DNA of 64,000 bases from Holtiella tumoricola (lineage in GTDB: Bacteria; Bacillota; Clostridia; Lachnospirales; Cellulosilyticaceae): assembly GCF_027857615.1 (NCBI RefSeq), contig NZ_JAQIFT010000029.1, forward strand, positions 16,152 to 80,151, in the 5' to 3' direction. The position numbers were made by a program, and so were the translations under genes. The notes beneath the pieces are model-generated. The model was not told where the DNA came from, did not search any database, and saw nothing but the letters and a program-made list of their open reading frames with translations. This document shows positions 24,862 to 33,664 of the stretch, piece after piece (position 1 is the stretch's first letter; each line of letters opens with the position of its first letter).

Positions 24862-25932
24862 ATGATTTATAAAATTGATATGCTCTCACAGGCAGCAAAA
24901 GTAAAAGGGCAAGGTGTACTTTCTGCTTATGATGAACAAGTAAACCTTGTAAAAGAGGGGTTAAAGGACCAATTTGTAGTAACTGAAAATAAATGGCCAG
25001 ATGCAGACATTACTCATTATCATACTGTCAATTTTAGATATTTCTTATCTATCCCATTTGCAAAATTTAACGGGGTAACAGTAGGATATGTGCACTTCTT
25101 GCCAGAAACAGTAGATAGTAGTTTACAGTTACCGAAGGTATGCAAGGCGGTTTTTTATAAGTATCTTATACAGTTTTATAAAAGTATGGATCATCTTGTA
25201 ACAGTTAATCCATATTTTATTGATAGATTAGCAGCTTATGGGGTAGACCCAGAAAAGGTAACTTATATTCCTAATTTTGTTTGTGATAAACAATTCTATC
25301 CAATGGAAAAGTCTAATAAGAAGAATTTAAGAGAGAAATATAACTTAGATACGGATAAATTTACGGTATTATGTGTAGGACAGCTCCAAACGAGAAAAGG
25401 TATATTTGACTTTATACAAATAGCTAAAGAAATGCCTCATATGCAATTTGTATGGGCAGGAGGCTTCTCATTTGGGAAAATGACAGATGGCTATAAAGAA
25501 ATTAAAGAAGTAGTGGAAAATCCACCAGACAATCTTAAGTTCTTAGGAATTATCGATAGAGAACTGATGAATGAAGTCTATAACTTAGGAGATGTGATGT
25601 TCTTACCATCTTTTGAAGAATTATTCCCAATGACTATTTTAGAATCTATGAATTGCAAAATACCTATTTTATTAAGAGACATTGATATTTATAAAAATAT
25701 ACTATTTGATTTCTATTTAAGAGGAAATAATACAGAAGAATTTAAAAATATTTTAGAGCGTCTATCACAAGATGAACTCTACTATCAAAAGGCATGTGCT
25801 TCCTCTTGGAAAGGGCATGAATTTTATCATAGAGACCATGTATTAAGCATGTGGGATGAATTCTACAATCAAATCTTAAATGAAACAAAGCCAGTAAAGA
25901 TTAAAACCTTGCTGAATAGGTTTGTAGGATAA
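24862..25932 (+). CDS. Glycosyltransferase, GT4-type (group 1)
   Basis: A 356-residue GT-B fold enzyme. The C-terminal half has KFTVLCVGQLQTRKGIFDFI (~168), the start of the nucleotide-sugar domain, and VMFLPSFEELFPMTILESMNCKIPIL (~245) with the ExxxxxxxE-type motif of retaining GT4 enzymes. No membrane segment is seen. Its last base overlaps the ATG of a flippase-like membrane protein, so the two probably act together, for example in glycolipid or surface polymer synthesis. The acceptor is unknown. Confidence 0.85.
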   Translation: MIYKIDMLSQAAKVKGQGVLSAYDEQVNLVKEGLKDQFVVTENKWPDADITHYHTVNFRYFLSIPFAKFNGVTVGYVHFLPETVDSSLQLPKVCKAVFYKYLIQFYKSMDHLVTVNPYFIDRLAAYGVDPEKVTYIPNFVCDKQFYPMEKSNKKNLREKYNLDTDKFTVLCVGQLQTRKGIFDFIQIAKEMPHMQFVWAGGFSFGKMTDGYKEIKEVVENPPDNLKFLGIIDRELMNEVYNLGDVMFLPSFEELFPMTILESMNCKIPILLRDIDIYKNILFDFYLRGNNTEEFKNILERLSQDELYYQKACASSWKGHEFYHRDHVLSMWDEFYNQILNETKPVKIKTLLNRFVG

Positions 25933-26966
25933 TGAAGATTAAAAAAAGAAATTTAATTATTATCTTAATTTCTCTTATAGGAATCATTAGTTATGTAAGT
26001 TATAAAGAACAGAGTAATCTCTTAATGATTTTTAGTAAGGCAAAGATAGAGTGGATTCTAGGTACACTACTACTCATGGTAGTGTACTGGGGCCTAGAAA
26101 GTTTTATTTTACACTTAGTGACTGCAAAGCTTCATCCTAGGCAGAAGTTTAAGTCTACGGTTCAGACCACAATGATCGGGCAGTTTTTTAACTGCATTAC
26201 ACCTTTTTCTAGTGGAGGTCAGCCGATGCAAGCATTGCATATGGTTAAAACAGGCGTACCTTTTGGAATAGCCAGTAGCTGTCTGCTTACTAAATTTATA
26301 GTCTATCAAGTTGTACTTACGCTATACTCCTTGGTGGTTTTATATTTTAAGCTAGAAGAATTCTCACAGACCGTAAGTGGCTTTACTTATATGGTGTGGT
26401 TTGGATTTGCAGTGAATACAGCCGTTGTTCTTGGCTTACTTTCTATTGGTTACTTTAAAAATGGGACTGTTAAATGGACATGCAAAGTAATAGATGGGTT
26501 AGGAAAGCTTGGATGGGTCAAGGATGTAGAAAGAAAAAAGCACTACATTAGAAAAGAATTTGATAGCTTTTATAAAAGCTTTAAATGGATGAAACAGAAT
26601 AAAGAAATGATTTTAGCAATGATGATTTGTTCAGTCATTCAGCTTACAGTGTATTTTTTAGTACCTTATTTTATACTAAGGGCTTTTAATCTAAATGGAT
26701 CAGTAATATCAATCATTTCAGCACAAGCTTTTGTGCTTATGATTTCAAGTTTTATTCCATTACCAGGCGCAGCTGGAGGGGCAGAGGTAAGTTTCTTTAC
26801 TTTCTTTAGGCTATTCTTCCCGCCAAATCTTTTAAATGTCTCCATATTGATATGGAGAATGATCACTTTCTATTTAACTATATGTGTAGGCATGTGCTTT
26901 ACATTTTGGAAGAAAGATGAAAGACCAGTAAGAGAACGATTAAAAAACAAAACAAAAAAAGCCTAA
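25932..26966 (+). CDS. YbhN/LPG-synthase-TM family (flippase-like) membrane protein
   Basis: A 344-residue protein with about eight membrane helices and the family's core motif FFNCITPFSSGGQPMQALHMVKTGVPF (~75-100) and SSFIPLPGAAGGAEVSFF (~265). This PF03706 family includes the flippase part of MprF and proteins thought to move polyprenyl- or lipid-linked sugars. No catalytic lysyl-transfer domain is attached. It is translationally coupled to the glycosyltransferase. The last codon and stop lie inside the terminator stem. Confidence 0.85.
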   Translation: MKIKKRNLIIILISLIGIISYVSYKEQSNLLMIFSKAKIEWILGTLLLMVVYWGLESFILHLVTAKLHPRQKFKSTVQTTMIGQFFNCITPFSSGGQPMQALHMVKTGVPFGIASSCLLTKFIVYQVVLTLYSLVVLYFKLEEFSQTVSGFTYMVWFGFAVNTAVVLGLLSIGYFKNGTVKWTCKVIDGLGKLGWVKDVERKKHYIRKEFDSFYKSFKWMKQNKEMILAMMICSVIQLTVYFLVPYFILRAFNLNGSVISIISAQAFVLMISSFIPLPGAAGGAEVSFFTFFRLFFPPNLLNVSILIWRMITFYLTICVGMCFTFWKKDERPVRERLKNKTKKA

Positions 26967-26987
26967 ATCGTAAGATTTAGGCTTTTT
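26956..26987. terminator. Terminator overlapping the stop codon of the YbhN-like gene
   Basis: AAAAAGCCTAAATC (26956-26969) and GATTTAGGCTTTTT (26974-26987) with loop GTAA form a symmetric stem. The stop TAA at 26964-26966 is within it. A- and T-runs on the two sides let it serve the tRNA on the minus strand too. Confidence 0.85.
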
Positions 26988-26990
26988 AAA

Positions 26991-27063
26991 TTGCGGAGTC
27001 AGGACTTGAACCTGAGACCTTCGGGTTATGAGCCCGACGAGCTGCCAACTGCTCCACTCCGCG
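26991..27063 (-). tRNA. Initiator tRNA-fMet (CAT)
   Basis: The minus strand gives a full cloverleaf: acceptor arm GCGGAG/CTCCGC with an unpaired C1 and A72, D-stem AGCAG..., anticodon arm CGGG-CTCATAA-CCCG, T-arm CAGG-TTCAAGT-CCTG. The C1xA72 mismatch and three G-C pairs in the anticodon stem are marks of the initiator. No 3' CCA is encoded. Confidence 0.95.
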
Positions 27064-27158
27064 TCAATGTGATAAAAGTAGTATATACCTAATAAAAAGA
27101 GAAGTCAACACTAAAAGGGAAAGAAAATTATACAATTTTTGGAAAATGAGTTTAGACT

Positions 27159-27186
27159 TTAGTAAAGATACGCTTTTAGGTATAAT
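27159..27186 (+). promoter_or_regulatory. Promoter of the PHP phosphoesterase gene
   Basis: TTTAGT (27159-27164) and TATAAT (27181-27186) are 16 bp apart, upstream of AAAGGAGG and the ATG at 27224. Confidence 0.5.
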
Positions 27187-27223
27187 GGTTATAACAAAGA
27201 AAAGACTTAAAGGAGGAGAAAGA

Positions 27224-28063
27224 ATGAAAGTAGATTTACACATGCATACTTATTTTTCTGATGGAACCATGTCGCCACAAGAAATTGTAGATAAAGCAGT
27301 AGATAGAAATGTAGAGATTTTAGCTATTACAGATCATAATAAATTAGAATCTTGGGAAGGATTGCAAGAAGCAGCACGTAAAGCAGGTATTATCCCTATT
27401 CGTGGAGTAGAGATTAATGCCAGCTATAAAGATAAAGTAGTACATCTTCTTGCCTATGGATTTGAAGATTCTAAACGTCTTTTTGAGCTGATTGACTTAG
27501 CAGACCGTGAAATGAATCGTATGAGTGATGATCTTGTTGTAAATTTAGAAAAGGTAGATTCACGTGTTTCAGTAGCTGATTTTGAAACCTATACGTATGA
27601 TAGACGTAAAGGTGGATGGAAAGGTCTACATTACCTATTTGATAGAGGACTAAGCTCAAGATTATTTGAGGGATTTAGATATTATAGAGAATATGGTTGT
27701 GATTTCACAGAGTATGGATTCCCAAGTCTTGAGGAACTATGTGATGCGATTAAAGAAGCAGGTGGATATAGCGTGCTTGCTCATCCCATGTCTTACTTCA
27801 AAGAACTCTCACAAGAAGCTTTAGAAGAAGAATTAGAAACACTTAGAAATATGGGATTACAAGGTGTTGAATGTTACTATCCAACACATAGTGAAATGAT
27901 GACTAAGACCTGTTTAGACTTCTGTAATAAGCATAATATGCTTATTACAACAGGAAGTGATGAACATGGAGAGTTTGGAAAAGAAGCAAAAACTTTAGAC
28001 CAAACCATTGGATGTATGAATATAACAAGAGACATGGTAAATATCAAGCCATTACTTAAATAA
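27224..28063 (+). CDS. PHP-domain phosphoesterase
   Basis: A 279-residue PHP metal-dependent phosphoesterase. Metal ligands are visible in VDLHMHTYFSDGTMSP (residues 2-17), LAITDHN (~36), IRGVEIN (~62), YSVLAHPMS (~182) and TTGSDEHG (~245). Size and domain order resemble the TrpH/YciV group (nucleoside 3',5'-bisphosphate phosphatase or 5'-3' exoribonuclease), but the substrate is not shown. Start: AAAGGAGG and a promoter lie just upstream of 27224, so a longer in-frame reading from 27146 is unlikely. Confidence 0.85.
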   Translation: MKVDLHMHTYFSDGTMSPQEIVDKAVDRNVEILAITDHNKLESWEGLQEAARKAGIIPIRGVEINASYKDKVVHLLAYGFEDSKRLFELIDLADREMNRMSDDLVVNLEKVDSRVSVADFETYTYDRRKGGWKGLHYLFDRGLSSRLFEGFRYYREYGCDFTEYGFPSLEELCDAIKEAGGYSVLAHPMSYFKELSQEALEEELETLRNMGLQGVECYYPTHSEMMTKTCLDFCNKHNMLITTGSDEHGEFGKEAKTLDQTIGCMNITRDMVNIKPLLK

Positions 28064-28070
28064 AAAAGGA

Positions 28071-28125
28071 AAAGGGAGATTTGATAAGAATTAATTAGAA
28101 AATTCTTATCAAATCTCCCTTTTTA
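28071..28125. terminator. Long-stem terminator after the PHP gene
   Basis: A 22-bp perfect stem (28071-28092 with 28099-28120, outer arm AAAGGGAGATTTGATAAG) encloses a short A/T loop and is followed by TTTT. Confidence 0.85.
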
Positions 28126-28185
28126 GTTGGATTCTGTAGTAAAATAAAGATAGCATCTATTTTCTAATTATAAGGGGGATAAGCT

Positions 28186-28533
28186 ATGAATTATTATATT
28201 GTATTCCAAAACAAATCTTTTGAAGTAGAACCTGATTTAGAAGGCGTTTTAGAAGGAGATATGATTTTTACTTACATAGGTGGGACCATCGTATCAGTGG
28301 GAACAGTCGTTAAAGGAGCTTATCCAAGCAAGGAGCCGAGTACACTTGATGTACAATATGAATGGTTAGAAAGCAAGTTATCTGTTAAACCTATTTTTTC
28401 TAAGATTAAAGAATTACTAGGAAAAGAGCCAACACCGTTTACCAAACAAGGTAGACATGCGGTAGCAGGGAGCTTACATAGGCTTAACCAAGAATGTGGG
28501 CAATTTATAATAGAAAGGATGTTGATTTCTTAA
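28186..28533 (+). CDS. Hypothetical 115-residue protein, possible PUA/EVE-like fold
   Basis: The function is not recognised. The N-terminal half (MNYYIVFQNKSFEVE ... GDMIFTYIGGTIVSVGTVVKGAYPS) has the beta-strand rhythm and the I-F-x-x-x-G-x-I-x-x-x-G pattern of small PUA/EVE-type nucleic-acid-binding domains; this is only a resemblance. The C-terminal half is basic (KIKELLGKEPTPFTKQGRHAVAG). AAGGGGG precedes the ATG at a good distance, and terminators lie on both sides, so it is a single-gene transcript. Confidence 0.65.
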   Translation: MNYYIVFQNKSFEVEPDLEGVLEGDMIFTYIGGTIVSVGTVVKGAYPSKEPSTLDVQYEWLESKLSVKPIFSKIKELLGKEPTPFTKQGRHAVAGSLHRLNQECGQFIIERMLIS

Positions 28534-28579
28534 GCGAAACTTAGCTTAAGAAATAGAAGAGAACGTTTTACAAAAAGAG

Positions 28580-28620
28580 AAGGTTACTACCCTTATAAGG
28601 TAGCGACCTTTTTTATTTTT
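28580..28620 (+). terminator. Terminator after the 115-residue gene
   Basis: AAGGTTACTACC pairs with GGTAGCGACCTT (one A-C mismatch, one G-U) and is followed by a T-run TTTTATTTTT. Confidence 0.75.
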
Positions 28621-28710
28621 AGATATTAGTGTATAGAAGTTTTGGCTTGGAAAAGCAAATGAAAATAAGGTACTATAAAAGAAAGAGCAAGTAAGAAGGG
28701 GGAGAAGATC

Positions 28711-29625
28711 ATACAAGTTAATCGTTTGTTTGAGATAGTATATATTTTATTAAATAGAGAAAGCGTGACAGCTAAGGAGCTAGCAGAACGTTTTGAAGTA
28801 TCTACTAGAACAATCTATAGAGATTTGGATACATTAAGTGGTGCAGGTATACCTGTTTATGCGACGAAAGGCGTTGGGGGTGGAATCAAACTTTTAGAGC
28901 GCTGTACATTAAATAAGTTAATTTTATCGGAGGAAGAGCAAAGTGAAGTATTAATGGGATTGCAAACTTTAAAGGGAGCAAGATACCCTGATGCTCATCA
29001 AGTTATAGAGAAATTAGGAAGCCTTTTTGATAAGGTACAAGAGGATTGGATAGAGGTAGACTTTTCACATTGGGGAAGTCCAAAAGAGGAAAAGGATAAA
29101 TTTACAATTATTAAAAAAGGAATTATAAATAATCAATGTCTACAGTTTGAATATTTAAGTAGCTATGGGGAAAAGACTTTGAGGATAGTAGAGCCTGTAA
29201 AAATGACCTTTAAAGGGCAAAATTGGTATGTGCAGGCCTTTTGTAGGAATAAGGAAGACTATCGTACTTTTAAAATTACAAGAATGAGACAGATTCAGCT
29301 ATTAGAGGATGAATTTGAAATCAGACAGATACTACCGCCTACAATAGATAAGCAGGTAGAGGAAGTAAGACCAGAAGAGTGGATTCAACTTAAACTTCAT
29401 TTTAACCCCAATATGGCATTTAGAGTGTTTGATCAATTTGAAGAAGAGGATGTCAGCTTGCTTAAAGATGGTAGCCTAGAGGTAAATGTACGCTATCCAA
29501 GAGGTGAATGGGTATGGAGTTATCTTCTGTCCTTTGGAGATCAAGTCACAGTTATAGAACCATTAGAGATAAAAGAACAGCTCAGACAGCAAGCTCATGC
29601 TATATTAAAAAAATATAGTTATTAA
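28711..29625 (+). CDS. WYL-domain HTH transcriptional regulator, probable AUA start
   Basis: A 304-residue YafY-type regulator: an N-terminal HTH (VTAKELAERFEVSTRTIYRDLDTL, ~21-44) and a WYL ligand-sensing domain (~140-215, with FEYLSSYGEKTLRIVEPVKMTFKGQNWYVQAFC). The family usually starts M-x-x-x-R-L-F-E-I. Here QVNRLFEIVYILL is preceded by ATA at 28711, 6 nt after AGGGGGAG. The first ordinary start codon, TTG at 28726, has no ribosome binding site at the right distance and would remove part of helix 1. The regulated genes may be the zinc-ribbon and radical SAM genes downstream (inference). Confidence 0.85.
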   Translation: MQVNRLFEIVYILLNRESVTAKELAERFEVSTRTIYRDLDTLSGAGIPVYATKGVGGGIKLLERCTLNKLILSEEEQSEVLMGLQTLKGARYPDAHQVIEKLGSLFDKVQEDWIEVDFSHWGSPKEEKDKFTIIKKGIINNQCLQFEYLSSYGEKTLRIVEPVKMTFKGQNWYVQAFCRNKEDYRTFKITRMRQIQLLEDEFEIRQILPPTIDKQVEEVRPEEWIQLKLHFNPNMAFRVFDQFEEEDVSLLKDGSLEVNVRYPRGEWVWSYLLSFGDQVTVIEPLEIKEQLRQQAHAILKKYSY

Positions 29626-29713
29626 ATATGACATACAGTTGTCGTATTTGTAATGTTAAGCTACTTATAGACTATGAGGTAGTCATTTAAAAAGCAGAAG
29701 GGAGCTTAATACA

Positions 29714-29974
29714 ATGAGCGAAATGAAAGTATGTCAGTCTTGTGCAATGCCATTAACAAATGAGGAGGAGCTGGGAACAAATGCAGATGGTAGCCTAAAT
29801 GAAGCGTATTGTAAATATTGCTTTAATGAAGGAAAGTTTGTAGGTGAGATGACAATGGATGAGATGATTGAGTTCTGTGCACCTATTGTTGTAAAAGAGA
29901 AGGTTTACCCAGATGTAGAAGCAGCTAAGCAAGCGATGAGAGGCTATTTCCCAACACTTAAAAGATGGAAATAA
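29714..29974 (+). CDS. Small zinc-ribbon protein
   Basis: An 86-residue protein with two Cys pairs, CQSCAMPL (~7) and YCKYCFNEG (~32), the pattern of the putative zinc ribbon family PF12674. The rest (MTMDEMIEFCAPIVV ... YFPTLKRWK) is helical and typical of that family. The function is unknown. AAGGGAG lies upstream. The end overlaps the start of the radical SAM gene by 10 bases, suggesting coupled translation. Confidence 0.85.
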   Translation: MSEMKVCQSCAMPLTNEEELGTNADGSLNEAYCKYCFNEGKFVGEMTMDEMIEFCAPIVVKEKVYPDVEAAKQAMRGYFPTLKRWK

Positions 29975-30855
29975 AAGAAATACCGGCAAAAACCATTATA
30001 ACAAGAACAAAAGATGAAAGTTGGTTTGGTACACGTTATAATATGAATATTTATAAAGGATGCTGTCATGGATGTATTTACTGTGATAGCAGAAGTGGTT
30101 GTTATCAAATAGAGAACTTTGATGAAGTGAGAGTAAAGGCAGATGCCCTTACTCTCATTCGTAATGAATTAAGGCGTAAGACGCAAAAGGGGATTATAGG
30201 AACAGGTTCTATGTCAGACCCTTATAATCCTATTGAACAAAAAATACAGCTTACAAGACATGCCCTAGAACTTATAAGTGCCTATGATTTTGGTGTAGCC
30301 ATTGCTACTAAAAGTAGCTTGATAAAAAGAGATATAGATGTCCTTAAAGTAATCAAACAACACGCACCTGTTATAGCTAAAATTACAGTAACAGCTGCAG
30401 AGGATAGACTGGCTAAAAAGGTAGAGCCTTATGTATGTCCTTCATCTGAACGCTTTGAAGCTGTTAGGGCATTAAGTGAAGAAGGTATTTTTACTGGTAT
30501 ATTGATGATGCCAGTCTTACCTTTTATAGAAGATACTGAAGAAAATATTTATCAAATTGTAAAGCAAGCGCATGAGAATGGAGCCAAGTTTATTTATCCA
30601 GCTATGGGGATGACACTTAGGCAACAGCAACGAGAGTATTTTTATGAGCATTTAGATAAAGAATTTCCAGGCATTAAAGAAAAATATATGTCCTACTACG
30701 GTGAAAATTATATGTGTACCTCTCCTAATGCCAAGGCCTTGTGGAAGCTATTTAGTACAGAATGTGAAACACGAGGGATAGTATATAGGATGCAAGACAT
30801 TATACATTTAGCTAAAAAAGGATATGGGAGTTTACAATTATCATTGTTTGAGTAA
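29965..30855 (+). CDS. Radical SAM protein, spore photoproduct lyase-like family
   Basis: A 296-residue radical SAM protein. The cluster motif is CX3CX2C in YKGCCHGCIYCDSR (~33-40). GTGSMSDPYNPIE, AIATKSSLIKRDIDVL, MMPVLPFIEDTEENI and YPAMGMTLRQQQREYFYEHL are found in SPL-type and Rv2578c-like proteins. It lacks the extra N-terminal region of true SplB, so the reaction is not assigned. A terminator follows. Confidence 0.85.
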   Translation: MEIKEIPAKTIITRTKDESWFGTRYNMNIYKGCCHGCIYCDSRSGCYQIENFDEVRVKADALTLIRNELRRKTQKGIIGTGSMSDPYNPIEQKIQLTRHALELISAYDFGVAIATKSSLIKRDIDVLKVIKQHAPVIAKITVTAAEDRLAKKVEPYVCPSSERFEAVRALSEEGIFTGILMMPVLPFIEDTEENIYQIVKQAHENGAKFIYPAMGMTLRQQQREYFYEHLDKEFPGIKEKYMSYYGENYMCTSPNAKALWKLFSTECETRGIVYRMQDIIHLAKKGYGSLQLSLFE

Positions 30856-30878
30856 TAATAAAATGAAATAAATAGTAT

Positions 30879-30912
30879 AGCGTCCTTCTATAGAATGAGG
30901 GACGCTTTTTCA
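30879..30912 (+). terminator. Terminator after the radical SAM gene
   Basis: AGCGTCC and GGACGCT flank a loop with its own TTCTATAGAA helix, and CTTTTT follows. Confidence 0.8.
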
Positions 30913-30981
30913 TGTTTTTTTGAGTTTAGGACACAATAAAATTAAATGACCTAAATTGTATGAGAAGAAAGAGGAGCAACA

Positions 30982-33285
30982 ATGCTAAATGAAATCAAAC
31001 AATTATTTAAAGGAAAAGAACTTCTTAAAGGACATTTTGGAATTGAGCGTGAAAGTTTAAGATGTGATAGTTATGGAAATTTAGCAACGACACCTCATCC
31101 AGAAGTATTTGGAGCTAAGCTTTTTAATCCTTATATTACAACAGACTTTTCTGAGAGTCAGGTAGAGCTTATTACACCTGCTTTTGAAACAATAGAAGAA
31201 ACACACAAGTTTTTATGTGCTTTATATGATATTACAGCATTAGAGTTAGGAGATGAGTATCTATGGCCTCAATCTATGCCTTGTAATATCCCTGATGATC
31301 AGCAGATTCCACTTGCAGAATTTTGTAAATGTCCTTCAGGAGAAAAAGCTTATGCCTATAGAAGAAAGTTATTAGCTAAATATGGAGGCAAGCGCCAGCT
31401 TGTTTCAGGAATCCATTATAATTTTTCATTTAATGAGGATTTTATTAGAAAGTTATATGAACATGGACCTAAGGATAAAAGCTATAGAGAATTTAGAGAC
31501 TATCTCTATTTAAAGGTTGCGAGAAACTATTTACGTTATCGTTGGCTTTTAATTTACCTATTAGGTAGTAGTAGTGTTATGCATGAAAGTTATGTAGAAG
31601 AATGTGTTAAGCAATTACAGGAAGTGGCAGAAGATAGTTATACCAATGATGGTGCCCTTTCTTATAGAAATAGTGAGTATGGTTATACCAATAAGGTTGA
31701 GCTATTTCCAAACTATCAAACCATAGAAGACTATACAAAAAGTCTAGAGAAGTTTGTAACAGACGGACTCATTGAAAGCCCTAAAGAACTCTATAGCCAA
31801 ATTAGATTAAAAGCTTATGACAATGAAAGCCTACTAGAATCTTTACAAGAAGAAGGTATAGCCTATTTAGAATATAGGAGTATTGATATTAATCCTTTTG
31901 AAAAATCGGGGATTAAGTTAGATGATTTATATTTCATGCATCTATTTAATCTGTTTTTATTATTAGAAGAAGAATCAGACTATACCAAATGGCAACAAGA
32001 AGCACTTAAGAATCAACGCTGTATAGCGAAGTATGGGCAAAAAGAAAATCTTCTTTTAAGAGAAGGGAAGTTAGTTAGTAAAGAAGAATGGGGTATAGAA
32101 ATATTAGAACGCATGCAAGAAATTAACTATGTTCTAGAATTAGGGCAAGAAGAAGTCTTAAACGAAATGATTAAAAAGGTTGAAGATTATACCCTAACTT
32201 ATGCCCATCAAATAGTAGAAATGGTGAAAGAAAAAGGCTACCTTAAGGCAAGTATAGAGCTTGCAAGGAACTATAAAAATGATGCCTATCAAAAACGTTT
32301 CAAGTTTGAAGGTTATGAAGATATGGAGCTCTCTACTCAAATTTTAATGAAAGAGGCAGTCAAGAGAGGAATTAAAATAGAGATCCTTGATAGAGAGGAA
32401 AACTTTATTGCTCTTAAAAAGAGAAATCATGTAGAATACATCAAACAGGCGACTAAGACAGGCGCAGACAACTATATAACAGCACTTATGATGGAAAATA
32501 AGATTGTTACTAAAAAGTTGCTTAAGCAGAAAGGGATACGTGTACCTGAAGGTGAAAGTTTTAGTCATATAGATGAAGCGAAAGATAAAATAGACTTATA
32601 TATAAATAAGCCAATTGTAATAAAGCCTAAATCAACAAATTTTGGTATAGGTATTAGTATTTTTCCTACAGGTGCAAGTAAGGAAGATTTGCAAAAAGCT
32701 TTAGAAATAGCATTTTCTCATGATGATGCAGTGCTAGTAGAACGTTTTATTCCTGGAAAAGAGTACCGATTCCTAGTGATTAATGATGAAGCGGTAGGTA
32801 TATTACATCGTGTTCCGGCAAATGTTATAGGAAACGGTACACATACAATTCGGGAATTAGTAGAAATAAAGAACCAGAATGTATTACGAGGAAAAGGCTA
32901 TAAAACACCGCTGGAGAAGATTCAGTTAGATGAAAGTGCAAAACTTTTCCTAAAGCAACAAAATAAAGATTTTGAAACAGTACCTTTGTTAGAAGAAGTA
33001 GTTTTTTTGAGAGAAAACTCAAATATTAGTACAGGTGGAGATAGCATTGACTATACAGATCAAGTACATGAGTATTTCAAGAAGATTGCTGTAGCAAGCG
33101 CTAAGGCAGTAGGAGCTAAGATTTGTGGCGTTGATATGATGCTAGAGAATATAGAAGATGTAAAAGCTAGTTATGGGATTATTGAACTCAATTTTAATCC
33201 AGCCATCCATATACATTCTTTCCCTTATAAAGGTAAAGAACGGAATGTAGCAGTTTTAATTCTCAAACTCTTAGGGTTTGAATAA
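30982..33285 (+). CDS. gshF: Bifunctional glutamate-cysteine ligase / glutathione synthetase
   Basis: A 767-residue GshF, the fused enzyme making glutathione from Glu, Cys and Gly. The N-terminal ligase (1-~450) has GHFGIERESLR, TTDFSESQVELITP and GIHYNFSF. The C-terminal ATP-grasp half (~480-767) has KPIVIKPKSTNFGIGISIF, DAVLVERFIPGKEYRFLVIN, RVPANVIGNGTHTI, GADMM-like CGVDMMLEN and IIELNFNPAIHIH. Length matches known GshF. RBS GAGGAG precedes the ATG. Glutathione synthesis is unusual but known in anaerobic Firmicutes and fits the oxygen and NO defence genes nearby. Confidence 0.93.
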   Translation: MLNEIKQLFKGKELLKGHFGIERESLRCDSYGNLATTPHPEVFGAKLFNPYITTDFSESQVELITPAFETIEETHKFLCALYDITALELGDEYLWPQSMPCNIPDDQQIPLAEFCKCPSGEKAYAYRRKLLAKYGGKRQLVSGIHYNFSFNEDFIRKLYEHGPKDKSYREFRDYLYLKVARNYLRYRWLLIYLLGSSSVMHESYVEECVKQLQEVAEDSYTNDGALSYRNSEYGYTNKVELFPNYQTIEDYTKSLEKFVTDGLIESPKELYSQIRLKAYDNESLLESLQEEGIAYLEYRSIDINPFEKSGIKLDDLYFMHLFNLFLLLEEESDYTKWQQEALKNQRCIAKYGQKENLLLREGKLVSKEEWGIEILERMQEINYVLELGQEEVLNEMIKKVEDYTLTYAHQIVEMVKEKGYLKASIELARNYKNDAYQKRFKFEGYEDMELSTQILMKEAVKRGIKIEILDREENFIALKKRNHVEYIKQATKTGADNYITALMMENKIVTKKLLKQKGIRVPEGESFSHIDEAKDKIDLYINKPIVIKPKSTNFGIGISIFPTGASKEDLQKALEIAFSHDDAVLVERFIPGKEYRFLVINDEAVGILHRVPANVIGNGTHTIRELVEIKNQNVLRGKGYKTPLEKIQLDESAKLFLKQQNKDFETVPLLEEVVFLRENSNISTGGDSIDYTDQVHEYFKKIAVASAKAVGAKICGVDMMLENIEDVKASYGIIELNFNPAIHIHSFPYKGKERNVAVLILKLLGFE

Positions 33286-33295
33286 AACGAAAGAG

Positions 33296-33328
33296 ACTAG
33301 ATAAAATTAAAGTTTTATCTAGTTTTTT
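33296..33328 (+). terminator. Terminator after gshF
   Basis: ACTAGATAAAA (33296-33306) and TTTTATCTAGT (33313-33323) with a 6-nt loop, followed by six T. Confidence 0.85.
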
Positions 33329-33331
33329 ATA

Positions 33332-33378
33332 TTGTCAAAAGATGGAGGTTTGACAATTAGGGCGTGGACCTATATACT
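33332..33378 (+). promoter_or_regulatory. RNase J gene promoter with operator-like inverted repeat
   Basis: TTGACA (33350-33355) and TATACT (33373-33378) are 17 bp apart. The inverted repeat TTGTCAAA (33332-33339) / TTTGACAA (33349-33356) with a 9-bp spacer covers the -35 and could be a repressor site. Confidence 0.6.
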
Positions 33379-33384
33379 AAAAGA

Positions 33385-33664
33385 GTTAAGTAAGCTTATA
33401 AAGCTACCTGAATGGAACGGTCAAATGTAAATATTAAGGGTATAAAAAGGAAATCGGAACGGCAAATTAAACGATTTAACCTGAATATTGTACCTATTAT
33501 TAGACAAAATGAAATAAACGTAAATTTAATTTTAAAAACCGAGAACAATAGTATTTTTGAAAGAGAAATATTCTTAAAAATCGATACAAATTTATAAGTA
33601 TAGCAAAAAATGAGACTAAAATATAAATACATTAAAAAAGAAAGAGAAATATGGAGGTAAATGC
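33385..33664 (+). other. Long leader of the RNase J gene
   Basis: About 280 nt lie between the predicted start of transcription and the GTG of the RNase J gene. It is A-rich and I see no strong terminator. A 61-codon open frame (33412-33597, basic product starting MERSNVNIKGIKRK) lies within it but has no ribosome binding site, so I do not call it a gene. The leader may be a target of RNase J itself (inference). Confidence 0.35.

Noticed and set aside
33412..33597. 61-codon open frame in the RNase J leader
   Set aside because: No ribosome binding site, AT-driven composition and no recognisable family; kept only as a note in the leader entry.
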